A stretch of 64,000 bases of DNA, taken from NCBI RefSeq assembly GCF_900188425.1, contig NZ_FZON01000017.1, positions 1 to 64,000 on the forward strand. Direction: 5' to 3'. This document shows positions 43,480 through 51,634 of this stretch, piece by piece. The translations under genes were made by a program, and so were the position numbers. The notes beneath the pieces are model-generated. The model was given only the letters and a program-made list of their open reading frames with translations, ran no database searches and was not told where the DNA came from. Each line of letters starts with the position of its first letter. Position 1 is the first letter of the stretch. Source of the stretch: Antarctobacter heliothermus. Lineage in GTDB: Bacteria > Pseudomonadota > Alphaproteobacteria > Rhodobacterales > Rhodobacteraceae.

Positions 43480-45507
43480 ATGTCCGAGAGGGAGAAAGAC
43501 GCCAGAATCTGGTCGGATGTCATCCACCTCATGCCGGCATGGACATGGGAGGCGGACGCCGACTACCGGCTGCGCTATGTCAACATCCGGCATTCCGGGT
43601 TGCAGTTGACGGCGCAACAGCTGAACGGCCTGTGCATTCTGGACCAGGCCAGCGCCACGGGTGACGAGGCCGGGCTTGATCGACTGATGGAGGCGCTGCG
43701 CGACCAGCGCGAGGTGCGCGGGCTTAGCTATGAACGTGTGATGGTCAATGGCGACCGCGCGGTGCTGATGGACAGCGCAGTGCCGATCTGGACAGTGCAG
43801 GGCGTGTTTGCCGGCTATCGCGGGATCACCTTGAACATCAGCGCCGTCATGCGAAAGGCGGATGTGACGGATTCCCTGGTGGCCGGACTGAACAAGCGAA
43901 CCGTGGCGCTTGAACGGAATCTGGTCAAGAAGGCGCATGAACTGTCCGAGACAAATCACCTGCTGACCGAGATCGTCGAAGGCATGGGGGAGGGGCTGCT
44001 TGTGACCTCGGGCACACAGGTCGATGATCCCGACAACCAGGTGCTGCGCGTGAACCCGGCGTACCTCCGGCTTTTTGGTCTTCAGTCCGCCGATGTGCCA
44101 GAGGGTATGGCGATGGGCGATCATCTGCACTTTCTGGCCCAGCATGACAAGGTTCCGCGCGATCCGACAGTCCACCGGGAGGTAGAGGATGCGCTGAACA
44201 AAGGGCGCAAGGTGTTGATGGAGATTCCGGACTCCGGCCGCAGTTATTACATGCAGGCGTCGTCGCGGCCGATGCTGGGCAATGTGATCGTACACACCGA
44301 CATCACCGATCTGCGCAACCAGAACGCCGAACTGCGCGCGGCACGGGATGCCGCCAACGTCGCCAATAAGGCGAAGTCATCGTTTCTGGCGAATATGAGC
44401 CATGAAATCCGCACTCCCATGAACGGCGTTGTCGGGATGGCGGATCTGTTGGCCGAAACAGACCTCAGCAGCGAACAGGCCAGCTATGTGGCCACGATCC
44501 GGGGCGCGGCGCTGGCGCTGACCTCTCTGATCTCTGACATACTTGACTTTTCCAAGGTCGAGGCCGGGCGGCTGGAACTGGAAAAGGTGACGTTTGAGGT
44601 TGCAGGGCTGGTCGATGAGATCAGTGAACTGCTGTCGCCCTTGGCGACACAGAAGGAATTGACGTTGCAGTGTCGCATCGACCCGGACGTGCCGCATCTG
44701 GTCGAGGGGGATGCGTTGCGGATTCGTCAGATCCTGATGAATCTCATGGGCAACGCGATCAAGTTCACATTGGAGGGAAAGGTGGATTTGCATCTGTCCC
44801 GAACATCCGCGCGCGACAATGTTGTTCGGTTCACCCTCACCGACACCGGCATCGGCATTCCTGCGGACCGGCTGGCGGTGATTTTTGATCCGTTCGAACA
44901 GGTCCACAAGGGACATGAGCGTCAGTTTGAGGGCACGGGTCTTGGTTTGTCGATCTGCAAACGGCTGGTCTCTGCCATGCAGGGCACCATTTCCGCCCGG
45001 TCCGAAGAGGGCAGGGGCACGACCTTTACCGTGGATTTGCCATTGCCGACCGTGGCCTTTTCGACACCCAGCGCCGTACCGGTTTCGACCGACACGATGC
45101 GTCTTGACGGGTTGTGCGTCCTGGTGGTCGAGGACAATCGCACCAATCAGGCGGTTGCCCAGAAAATGCTGGAGCGGCGTGGCGCGCAGGTTGTGCTGGC
45201 CGACAATGGGCGCCGTGCGCTGGATCTGTACGATCCGCACCGCTTTGCTCTTGTCTTGATGGACTTGTCGATGCCGGAAATGAGCGGTCTGGAGGCAACC
45301 CGTCTGATCCGGGAGCGTGAGCAGCAGCGGGGCTGGCCGCACCGACCGATCATCGCCCTGACGGGCAATGCCTTTGACAAGGACCGCGACGACGCGGCGG
45401 CGGCGGGCATGGACGGGTTCCTGAGCAAACCCGTGCGACGCGATGCGCTGTTGCTGACCATCGCCGCACATCTCTGCGCCGGGTCGGACCACGCGGCGGC
45501 CTCGTGA
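43480..45507 (+). CDS. Hybrid histidine kinase with PAS domains and receiver domain
   Basis: The 675-residue protein appears cytoplasmic. PAS-like sensor regions span ~10-125 and ~165-275 (LLTEIVEGMGEGLLVTS), joined to the kinase by a coiled coil. The HisKA H-box is NMSHEIRTPMNGVVGMADLL; the ATPase has N-box NLMGNAIKFT, G1 DTGIGIP and G2 GTGLGLSIC. A receiver at ~545-665 has VVEDNRTN, phospho-Asp in LVLMDLSMPEMSG and Lys in FLSKPVRR. No cognate HPt or regulator is adjacent. Signal unknown. Confidence 0.9.
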   Translation: MSEREKDARIWSDVIHLMPAWTWEADADYRLRYVNIRHSGLQLTAQQLNGLCILDQASATGDEAGLDRLMEALRDQREVRGLSYERVMVNGDRAVLMDSAVPIWTVQGVFAGYRGITLNISAVMRKADVTDSLVAGLNKRTVALERNLVKKAHELSETNHLLTEIVEGMGEGLLVTSGTQVDDPDNQVLRVNPAYLRLFGLQSADVPEGMAMGDHLHFLAQHDKVPRDPTVHREVEDALNKGRKVLMEIPDSGRSYYMQASSRPMLGNVIVHTDITDLRNQNAELRAARDAANVANKAKSSFLANMSHEIRTPMNGVVGMADLLAETDLSSEQASYVATIRGAALALTSLISDILDFSKVEAGRLELEKVTFEVAGLVDEISELLSPLATQKELTLQCRIDPDVPHLVEGDALRIRQILMNLMGNAIKFTLEGKVDLHLSRTSARDNVVRFTLTDTGIGIPADRLAVIFDPFEQVHKGHERQFEGTGLGLSICKRLVSAMQGTISARSEEGRGTTFTVDLPLPTVAFSTPSAVPVSTDTMRLDGLCVLVVEDNRTNQAVAQKMLERRGAQVVLADNGRRALDLYDPHRFALVLMDLSMPEMSGLEATRLIREREQQRGWPHRPIIALTGNAFDKDRDDAAAAGMDGFLSKPVRRDALLLTIAAHLCAGSDHAAAS

Positions 45508-45517
45508 CGGCGTGGCC

Positions 45518-46510
45518 TCAGAACCCCAGCAACCGGGGCGAGGCAACGGCGCGCACCGTGTAATACAGCACCACCGGACCGATCAACCCGGCCAGTGTGC
45601 CAAACGCCAGATGCAGTGTCGGGTCGTCGGTGACTTTGAACAGGACGATGCGCGTGGCGGCGGTGAACAGCGTATGGGCCAGATAGATTGGCATCGACAG
45701 TTGGCCCAGCCGCACCAGAAGACGGCCAAGGACACCTAGGCGGGCGTTCAGCATCACGACAAAGCAAAGCGACAACGTCGCGGCAATCACCTGAAAGGCC
45801 AATATGTTTTCAGGCAGACCGAAGCTGATGAACTGGACGACGACAAACACCGTCAAGGCCTTGAGCCGGGTAGGCATACCAGAGGGCAGGGGACCGGCCC
45901 GCGCCAGCCAGATACCCAACAGGAAGATCCCCAGATGCAGCGCGGCGTTCACCGTCAACGGCCCCAGCGGCAGACCGGGCAAGGACACAACCGCCATGGC
46001 CAACAGCGCCAGCGCCAGCCAGACCCAGGTTGGTCTTGGCCGCCCGCCCGGCACGGCAATCACAAGGCCCAACATCTGTATCAGAAACAACGCCCAGAGA
46101 AACCACAGGTGGTCCTGCGGCGGTAGAGGCGAGGTGAACAGATCCGCCAGCGCCATTGGGCTGTTGACCGCCCCACCGGCCAGATAGCGGAACGCAGCAA
46201 AGACGTAGGTCCACAACAGCAGCGGCCAAAGCAGGCGCAGCGCCTTGTCCCGCGCCCCGCGCAGCAGGGGACGCCGACGGGCAGAGGCTTCGAACGTGAC
46301 GCCCGACAGAAGAAAGAACAGCGGCATGTGAAAGCTGTAGATCAGCTTTTCGACGGTGTGGAACAGCCGGTCGGCGGGCAGCAAACCTGCCGCCTGCGCC
46401 CCCAGCCAGGCATGGCCAAACACGACGAGGACAATGCCCAGCCCTTTGGCCCGGTCCAGCCACAACACCCGGCCCGCCGGGGCGGACCGGGTGAGCGGCG
46501 ATGGGATCAC
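45518..46510 (-). CDS. Acyltransferase-3 family membrane protein
   Basis: The 330-residue protein has about 10 hydrophobic helices and the family motif RVLWLDRAKGLGIVLVVFGHAW near the N-terminus, where the conserved Arg/Asp and His belong to the active site, and FHMPLFFLLSG in helix 2-3. Members O-acylate sugars of polysaccharides or other carbohydrates. The GTG overlaps the ilvB stop (GTGA), so it is coupled to branched-chain synthesis genes, an odd pairing. It is convergent with the hybrid kinase. Confidence 0.85.
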   Translation of the reverse strand: MIPSPLTRSAPAGRVLWLDRAKGLGIVLVVFGHAWLGAQAAGLLPADRLFHTVEKLIYSFHMPLFFLLSGVTFEASARRRPLLRGARDKALRLLWPLLLWTYVFAAFRYLAGGAVNSPMALADLFTSPLPPQDHLWFLWALFLIQMLGLVIAVPGGRPRPTWVWLALALLAMAVVSLPGLPLGPLTVNAALHLGIFLLGIWLARAGPLPSGMPTRLKALTVFVVVQFISFGLPENILAFQVIAATLSLCFVVMLNARLGVLGRLLVRLGQLSMPIYLAHTLFTAATRIVLFKVTDDPTLHLAFGTLAGLIGPVVLYYTVRAVASPRLLGF

Positions 46511-48261
46511 ACCATCACCGCGCCTTTGGCACCGATGGCACCCTTGGTCGAGGCATCGCCCAGCAACATCTTGTTGTGCGGCGCGCCCGAGGGGATCATC
46601 GGGAAGCAGTTCTCGTGCTTTTCGACGAGGCAGTCAAAGATCACTGGCCCGTCATAGTCGAGCATCTCCATGATCGCGTCATCCAGATCGGCGGGATCCT
46701 TGCAGAGGATGCCCTTGGCGCCAAAGGCCTCGGCCAGCTTGACGAAATCGGGCAGCGCCTCGGACCAGGATTGCGAATACCGCTCACCGTGCAGCAATTC
46801 CTGCCATTGGCGCACCATGCCAAGGCGTTCGTTGTTCAGGATGAATTGCTTGACCGGTAGACGGTACTGCACCGCGGTGCCCATCTCCTGCATGTTCATC
46901 AACCACGATGCTTCACCGGCGACGTTGATCACCAGAGAGTCCGGGTGCGCGATCTGGACGCCGATAGAGGCAGGCGTGCCGTATCCCATGGTTCCAAGGC
47001 CGCCGGATGTCATCCAGCGGTTCGGATCCTCAAAGCCAAGGTATTGCGCCGCCCACATCTGGTGCTGGCCGACCTCGGTGCAGATATAGCGATCGCGGTC
47101 CTTGGTCAGCGCCTCAAGCCGCGACAGCGCGTGCTGCGGACGGATCGTGCCTTCGGAGGGTTTGTATTTCAGGCAGTCGACCTTCTTCCACTCCTCGATC
47201 TGCTTCCACCAGCGGGCGATTGCCTCACGGTTGACCTTGCGGCCGCGTGCTTTCCACAGGTTCAGCACATCTTCAAGCACATGCGCCACGTCGCCGACAA
47301 CGGGGAAATCGGTCTTCATCACCTTGTTGATAGAGGACGGATCAATGTCGATATGCGCCTTGCGCGAATTCGGGCTGAAGGCGTCAAGGCGGCCGGTGAT
47401 CCGGTCGTCGAACCGCGCGCCGATGTTGATCATCAGATCGCAGCCGTGCATCACCAGATTGGCCTCATACAGACCGTGCATGCCCAGCATGCCCAGCCAG
47501 TTCTTGCCAGAAGCCGGATACGCGCCAAGACCCATCAACGTCGAGGTGATCGGAAAGCCGGTCGCTTCGACGATTTCGCGCAACAATTGGCTGGCCGCCG
47601 GGCCAGAGTTGATCACGCCGCCGCCGGTATAGAACACCGGGCGCTCGGCCATCTCGATCGCTTCGACCAGATGTTCGATCATCTGCATGTCACCCTTGAC
47701 CTGCGGCTGATAGTGGCTGGTCGCGACCTTTGGGATGCCCTGGTATTGCGAGCTGGCAAACTGGACGTCCTTGGGGATGTCCACGAGCACCGGACCGGGA
47801 CGGCCCGAGGTGGCAACATGGAACGCCTCATGGATGGTCGACGACAGCCGCGCGGTGTCCTTCACCAGCCAGTTGTGCTTGGTGCAGGGGCGGGTGATGC
47901 CGACGGTATCTGCCTCTTGAAAGGCATCCGAGCCGATCATGAATGTCGGAACCTGTCCGGTCAAAACGACAATCGGGATCGAGTCCATCAAGGCATCGGT
48001 CAACCCGGTCACTGCATTGGTGGCGCCGGGGCCGGAGGTCACAAGAACGACACCGGGCTTGCCGGTAGAGCGGGCATAGCCCTCTGCCGCGTGAACCGCG
48101 CCCTGTTCATGCCGAACAAGGATGTGGCGGATGTCGTTTTGCTGAAACACCTCATCGTAAATCGGTAGTACAGCGCCGCCAGGGTAGCCGAATACCGTGT
48201 CCACGCCCTGGTCCTTGAGGGCCTGAACCACCATTTTCGCTCCGGTCATCTGACGTGTCAT
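46507..48261 (-). CDS. ilvB: Acetolactate synthase, large catalytic subunit
   Basis: The 584-residue TPP enzyme joins two pyruvates, or pyruvate and 2-oxobutyrate, in valine/leucine/isoleucine synthesis. Landmarks are FGYPGGAVLPIYDEVF with the catalytic Glu in HEQGAVHAAEGYAR, FDDRITGRLDAF for FAD, and the TPP/Mg region near NVAGEASWLMNMQEMGTAVQ. In that last motif GDGSF is replaced by GEASW, so D is E. The start MTRQMTGAKMVVQAL follows ACGGAGAA. A leader peptide and attenuator lie upstream. Confidence 0.94.
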   Translation of the reverse strand: MTRQMTGAKMVVQALKDQGVDTVFGYPGGAVLPIYDEVFQQNDIRHILVRHEQGAVHAAEGYARSTGKPGVVLVTSGPGATNAVTGLTDALMDSIPIVVLTGQVPTFMIGSDAFQEADTVGITRPCTKHNWLVKDTARLSSTIHEAFHVATSGRPGPVLVDIPKDVQFASSQYQGIPKVATSHYQPQVKGDMQMIEHLVEAIEMAERPVFYTGGGVINSGPAASQLLREIVEATGFPITSTLMGLGAYPASGKNWLGMLGMHGLYEANLVMHGCDLMINIGARFDDRITGRLDAFSPNSRKAHIDIDPSSINKVMKTDFPVVGDVAHVLEDVLNLWKARGRKVNREAIARWWKQIEEWKKVDCLKYKPSEGTIRPQHALSRLEALTKDRDRYICTEVGQHQMWAAQYLGFEDPNRWMTSGGLGTMGYGTPASIGVQIAHPDSLVINVAGEASWLMNMQEMGTAVQYRLPVKQFILNNERLGMVRQWQELLHGERYSQSWSEALPDFVKLAEAFGAKGILCKDPADLDDAIMEMLDYDGPVIFDCLVEKHENCFPMIPSGAPHNKMLLGDASTKGAIGAKGAVMV

Positions 48262-48299
48262 CGCATGTTCTCCGTTCACGACACTGAAATTTTGCGCAC

Positions 48300-48329
48300 A
48301 AAAAAGCCCCCGAGGTTCATTTCGGGGGC
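48300..48329 (-). terminator. ilvB attenuator terminator
   Basis: On the minus strand GCCCCCGA and its complement (48322-48329 with 48306-48313) form an 8-bp stem with an 8-nt loop, followed by six T. It lies between the leader peptide stop and the ilvB start, where an attenuator should be. Confidence 0.85.
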
Positions 48330-48354
48330 GCATGGGGTCCTGATAGGGATTCCG

Positions 48355-48402
48355 TTACCGGCCCATGCGCCTTGTTCCTACGATTACCACTAGCGTGGAC
48401 AT
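48355..48402 (-). CDS. ilvL: ilvB leader peptide
   Basis: A 15-codon open frame, MSTLVVIVGTRRMGR then TAA, follows an AGGGAG site. It contains the run Leu-Val-Val-Ile-Val, all branched-chain residues, as expected for a leader that measures charged tRNA. The attenuator hairpin begins about 26 bp after its stop, and ilvB follows. This is classical ribosome-mediated attenuation by inference from layout; the competing antiterminator helix was not worked out. Confidence 0.85.
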   Translation of the reverse strand: MSTLVVIVGTRRMGR

Positions 48403-48666
48403 GCCCGAGGCTCCCTTGCATTGCGCGGGCGACTTTATGGCGGGCGGCACGAGGCGTCAACCGGCGAAGTGGGAGAAAGCAAATTTCGTTTGGCGGGCAG
48501 CGCCTTTTCGAAAATTGCTTTTGCGCAGGTGGCGTCGTCTGTTTTTGCGTTCAGTCCCGCGCTATGCATATTTGATGTGCAATTATGCGCATATTGTCGA
48601 TTGCAAGCCCGGCGAAAGGTCTGGCAATACTGAACCAGTCAGTTCATTTTCTTGTTGAGGCGAGCA

Positions 48667-48819
48667 ATGCTCAGGTCCAGGTCATTTCGAAATTTTTCTT
48701 TAATAAAGGCGGCTTGTCTGTCCTTTCTCATCCTTGTCGCGATCGGTCTGCAGCCCGAAAACCCCGGTGCGACAGGGATTGCACATGCCGTTTTGATGCC
48801 GGGACACGGCGGGCACTAG
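48667..48819 (+). CDS. Small exported/membrane protein (50 aa)
   Basis: ATG after TTGAGGCGAGCA opens a 50-codon frame. Its N-terminus is basic (MLRSRSFRNFSLIKAA), then a hydrophobic stretch (CLSFLILVAIGL) and a short tail with Ala-His-Ala and GHGGH near the end. It looks like a signal peptide with a very short mature part, or a single-helix membrane peptide. It resembles the next small protein in layout (F/YR-N/D-F-x-x-x-KA). Function unknown. The longer frame from 48585 is in another frame and unlikely. Confidence 0.6.
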   Translation: MLRSRSFRNFSLIKAACLSFLILVAIGLQPENPGATGIAHAVLMPGHGGH

Positions 48820-48914
48820 ACGCATTGCAACATTCGCGCGCGGCATCGTGAGTTGTTTGGGGCCGCAACATCCGCAATGCTGTGCATGAGGTCACAGGAG
48901 ACGAGGAGATCGTC

Positions 48915-49124
48915 ATGTCCAGAAATATATTTTACCGCGATTTCACGATTTGCAAGGCCGTGGCACTTGTCGCGCTGATGGGAGTGGCCGTGGCGATGGG
49001 GGGCGTGCCCAAGGCATCGACCGCCTTTGCCGGTGCAGAGCCCACGGAAGCAGAGGTTATTCCCGCGATGGTTTATAAAGCCTGGGAAGACTGCGTTCCG
49101 GTCGGGCCAATGGTCGAACTCTGA
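48915..49124 (+). CDS. Small exported protein (69 aa)
   Basis: ATG after GAGGAGATCGTC gives 69 residues: basic start MSRNIFYRDFTICKAVALVA, hydrophobic core (ALVALMGVAVAMGG), a likely AFAG-type cleavage site, and an acidic mature part (AEPTEAEVIPAMVYKAWEDCVP) with one Cys. Its N-terminus is similar to the 50-residue protein just upstream. It is convergent with the response regulator gene, 32 bp apart. I do not recognise a family. Confidence 0.65.
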   Translation: MSRNIFYRDFTICKAVALVALMGVAVAMGGVPKASTAFAGAEPTEAEVIPAMVYKAWEDCVPVGPMVEL

Positions 49125-49156
49125 CAGGCTGACAGGACTCGGCGTGCCTCATTTCT

Positions 49157-49801
49157 TCAGAAGTTCGCGCCGGTGCCCTGCAAGACGCCGTGTTCCAGCG
49201 CATAGCGCATAAGTTCGGCGGTGCTGCTGACGCCCAGCTTGCGGCGGATGTTCTTGCGGTGGGTTTCCACCGTGCGTACCGAAATATCCAAGGCTTCGGC
49301 GACCTGCTTATTCGACTTGCCCTGCGCCAGTTGCAACAACACCATCTGTTCGCGGTTTGTCAGTTGCTCGCGGTCCTGCCCGGACGGGGTCAATGCCCCC
49401 TCTGCGCCGGGGCAGAGATAGCGATCTCCCGCCATCACCGTGTCGATGGCGCGCTTGATCTCATCGGTCGGCACGTCCTTGAGCACATATCCCCGCGCGC
49501 CATGGCTGAGCGCCGTGCTGATGTATTCGCGGGAATCGTGCATCGACAGCACCAGAATGCGCGTCTCGGGTCGCAATTCCAGGATCATCTCGGTGGCGGA
49601 CAGCCCGCCCAGTCCGGGCATGTTGAGGTCCATCAGAATGACATCGGGCGACAGCTCTTCCAGACGGTCGATCATTGTTTGCCCGTCAGACAGCGTCGCG
49701 ACCACGTTGATGTCGTCATAGCTTTCAAGGATGGCTTCGATGCCTTCGGCAACCATCGGGTGATCATCGACAACGACGACGCGGGTGGGACGGGGGATCA
49801 T
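49157..49801 (-). CDS. NarL/FixJ-type response regulator
   Basis: The 214-residue regulator has a receiver (VVVVDDHPMVAEGIEAIL, phospho-Asp in VILMDLNMPGLGG, Lys in YVLKDVP) and a LuxR-type HTH (LTNREQMVLLQLAQGKSNKQVAEALDISVRTVETHRKNIRRKL). Its ATG overlaps the kinase stop (ATGA), so the pair is co-translated. Systems with a Cache kinase and a NarL-type regulator often control TRAP or ABC transporters for organic acids, and a TRAP operon lies 1.5 kb away. Confidence 0.92.
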   Translation of the reverse strand: MIPRPTRVVVVDDHPMVAEGIEAILESYDDINVVATLSDGQTMIDRLEELSPDVILMDLNMPGLGGLSATEMILELRPETRILVLSMHDSREYISTALSHGARGYVLKDVPTDEIKRAIDTVMAGDRYLCPGAEGALTPSGQDREQLTNREQMVLLQLAQGKSNKQVAEALDISVRTVETHRKNIRRKLGVSSTAELMRYALEHGVLQGTGANF

Positions 49802-51216
49802 GCGCGGACCTTGGGTTGTGAGACGGTACCGTCTTCTGGGGGCAGCATGTGGCTGAGCGGCACCTGCGCCTCGATAAGGGTCCCGTCGCGTGAGGACAAG
49901 ACACGCAAGGTGCCGCCCAGTTGGTCCATCCGTTCCTGCATGTTGCGCAGGCCGATGCCGGGCGTATGCGCGCGGGAATCGCGCAACCCGACGCCATCAT
50001 CGGCGATCTTCAGCGTGGCCCCGGCACGATGTCCGCGCAGATCGATGCGGACATGGGTGGCGCTTGCGTGGCGTTCCACATTGGTCAGCGCCTCTTGCGC
50101 AATGCGGTACATCGCAATCTTGGCGTCCTGATCCAGCCGGTTGCGAAACACCACGGTCGCGAAATGGGTGTCTATCCCGGTGCGGGTCTGAAAATCCTCG
50201 GCCAGGGTCTTGATCGCGGGGCCAAGGCCCAGATCGTCCAGCACGCCGGGGCGCAGGTCGCGGCTGATGCGGCGCACCTCCTGAATCGCCAGGCCCAGGT
50301 TGTCCGTGCCCTTGGCCAGCGTGTCCGCTGCGCGTGGATCGCCGGAGGCCACGCGCCGCCGCGCCACGTCCAACGCATAGCGCACACCGACAAGGATCTG
50401 GCTGATACTGTCATGCAGTTCCCGCGCGACGCGGCCGCGCTCTTCTTCCTGCGTGTCCAGAACCCGCTGGGTGAGTACGCGCAGCTTGGCATCGGCCAGC
50501 CGCCGTTCGCGGATATTCAGCACAAGTCCAGAGGCAAAGACCACCAGCAGCGCGGCAAGAGTGATCGCGCCAATATACACGAATGTACGCTGCACCTTGG
50601 CCTCTACCTCGGCGCGGGCGGCGGCGACGCTGGCCAGCACATCGTCAATGAACACGCCGGTGCCGACAGCCCAACGCCAACTGGGAAATGAGGTGACATA
50701 GGTGATCATGCGGCCCTCTTCGCCGGTTGAGGGTTTCGGCCAGAGGTGATCGACATAGCCCGCCCCCTGACGGGCGATCTCGACGAACTCGCGCACTACA
50801 TAGGTGCCTTCGCTGTCGGTCAGATCCCATTGGTTGCCGTTGATCAGATCGGTTTGGCGCGGCGACACAAGGTTCTTGCCCTCATAGTCATAGACAAAGA
50901 AGAACCCTTCTTCACCATAGATCATCGCCGCGAGGATCTGCATGACCTGTTCCTTGGCGGATTCATTGTCCGGCGCGGCAGAGCCGTAGATGAAATAGAA
51001 CCCGTTGCGTGCCTGGGTGACATAGTTGCGCAACTCGCGCTTCTTGGCCTCCAGCAACTGCGCCTCCAGTTGTCGGATTTCCTGTTCGGCCATGGCACGC
51101 GACTGCTCGGCCACCAGCAGCGCAATGGCCGAGACAGCAAGTACCATTGGGGCCGCCGCAAGAAGAAACAGCTTCTGACGGTAAGACGGACGAAGGCGCT
51201 GGATGAGCTTGCGCAT
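49798..51216 (-). CDS. Sensor histidine kinase with extracytoplasmic Cache domain (HisKA_3)
   Basis: The 472-residue protein has TM1 (~14-36), a periplasmic single Cache domain (~40-200; YGEEGFFFVYDYEGKNLVSPRQ, FPSWRWAVGTGVFIDDV), TM2 (~212-232), HisKA_3 with His in RVARELHDSISQILVGV and an HATPase domain (GVGLRDSR...PGIGLRNMQERMDQLGG). Cache domains of this type bind small carboxylates or similar ligands. It partners the overlapping response regulator and may sense the substrate of the nearby TRAP system. Confidence 0.92.
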   Translation of the reverse strand: MRKLIQRLRPSYRQKLFLLAAAPMVLAVSAIALLVAEQSRAMAEQEIRQLEAQLLEAKKRELRNYVTQARNGFYFIYGSAAPDNESAKEQVMQILAAMIYGEEGFFFVYDYEGKNLVSPRQTDLINGNQWDLTDSEGTYVVREFVEIARQGAGYVDHLWPKPSTGEEGRMITYVTSFPSWRWAVGTGVFIDDVLASVAAARAEVEAKVQRTFVYIGAITLAALLVVFASGLVLNIRERRLADAKLRVLTQRVLDTQEEERGRVARELHDSISQILVGVRYALDVARRRVASGDPRAADTLAKGTDNLGLAIQEVRRISRDLRPGVLDDLGLGPAIKTLAEDFQTRTGIDTHFATVVFRNRLDQDAKIAMYRIAQEALTNVERHASATHVRIDLRGHRAGATLKIADDGVGLRDSRAHTPGIGLRNMQERMDQLGGTLRVLSSRDGTLIEAQVPLSHMLPPEDGTVSQPKVRA

Positions 51217-51255
51217 AAGCGCAGCAAAGCAGAGTGCGGGGGTATTGAAAAGACC

Positions 51256-51468
51256 TCAGCCGCGGGTGGCAAGGCCGGTCAGCATTGCGGCCATGGCGAC
51301 AAGGTGGATCAGGATGATTGCCCGATCGCGCCAGGCAAGACCCACGGCCAGCCAGCCCAGCAGGCCAACCGCAAAAAAGGGCAACGCCCATGTGGCAAAG
51401 CCGAACCCGGTCGCGGCATAGCCGCCGATCTGCGCCATGGAGGCGGTCCATTTGACTGTGTCGATCAT
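51256..51468 (-). CDS. Small two-helix membrane protein (DUF6552-like)
   Basis: The 70-residue protein, MIDTVKWTASMAQIGGYAAT onward, has two hydrophobic helices (FGFATWALPFFAVGLLGWLAVGL; AIILIHLVAMAAMLTGL) joined by AWRDR. This matches my recollection of a small conserved membrane family in Rhodobacterales. The ATG follows ACAGGACC. Just upstream of the kinase gene on the same strand, it may be co-transcribed with the two-component genes. Function unknown. Confidence 0.7.
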   Translation of the reverse strand: MIDTVKWTASMAQIGGYAATGFGFATWALPFFAVGLLGWLAVGLAWRDRAIILIHLVAMAAMLTGLATRG

Positions 51469-51634
51469 TGCACCGGTCCTGTGTGCGGCGGGTTGCGTAA
51501 CATGCACTGAACCCTGTGCACATGTCATCGGCGGCATTTCTACTCTAGTCATGGCGCTATCCTATGTTTGCGTGTTTCCACAGTGAAATATTGGCTATAC
51601 TTGCCCCCGCACAGGCCAGAACGACTGCCTTGAG

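Noticed and set aside
43429-44295. Minus-strand frame of 288 residues
   Set aside because: Antisense to the hybrid kinase; no motif.
48585-48851. 88-residue plus-strand frame before the two-component genes
   Set aside because: It overlaps in another frame the 50-residue frame at 48667, which has a better ribosome site and a signal-peptide pattern.
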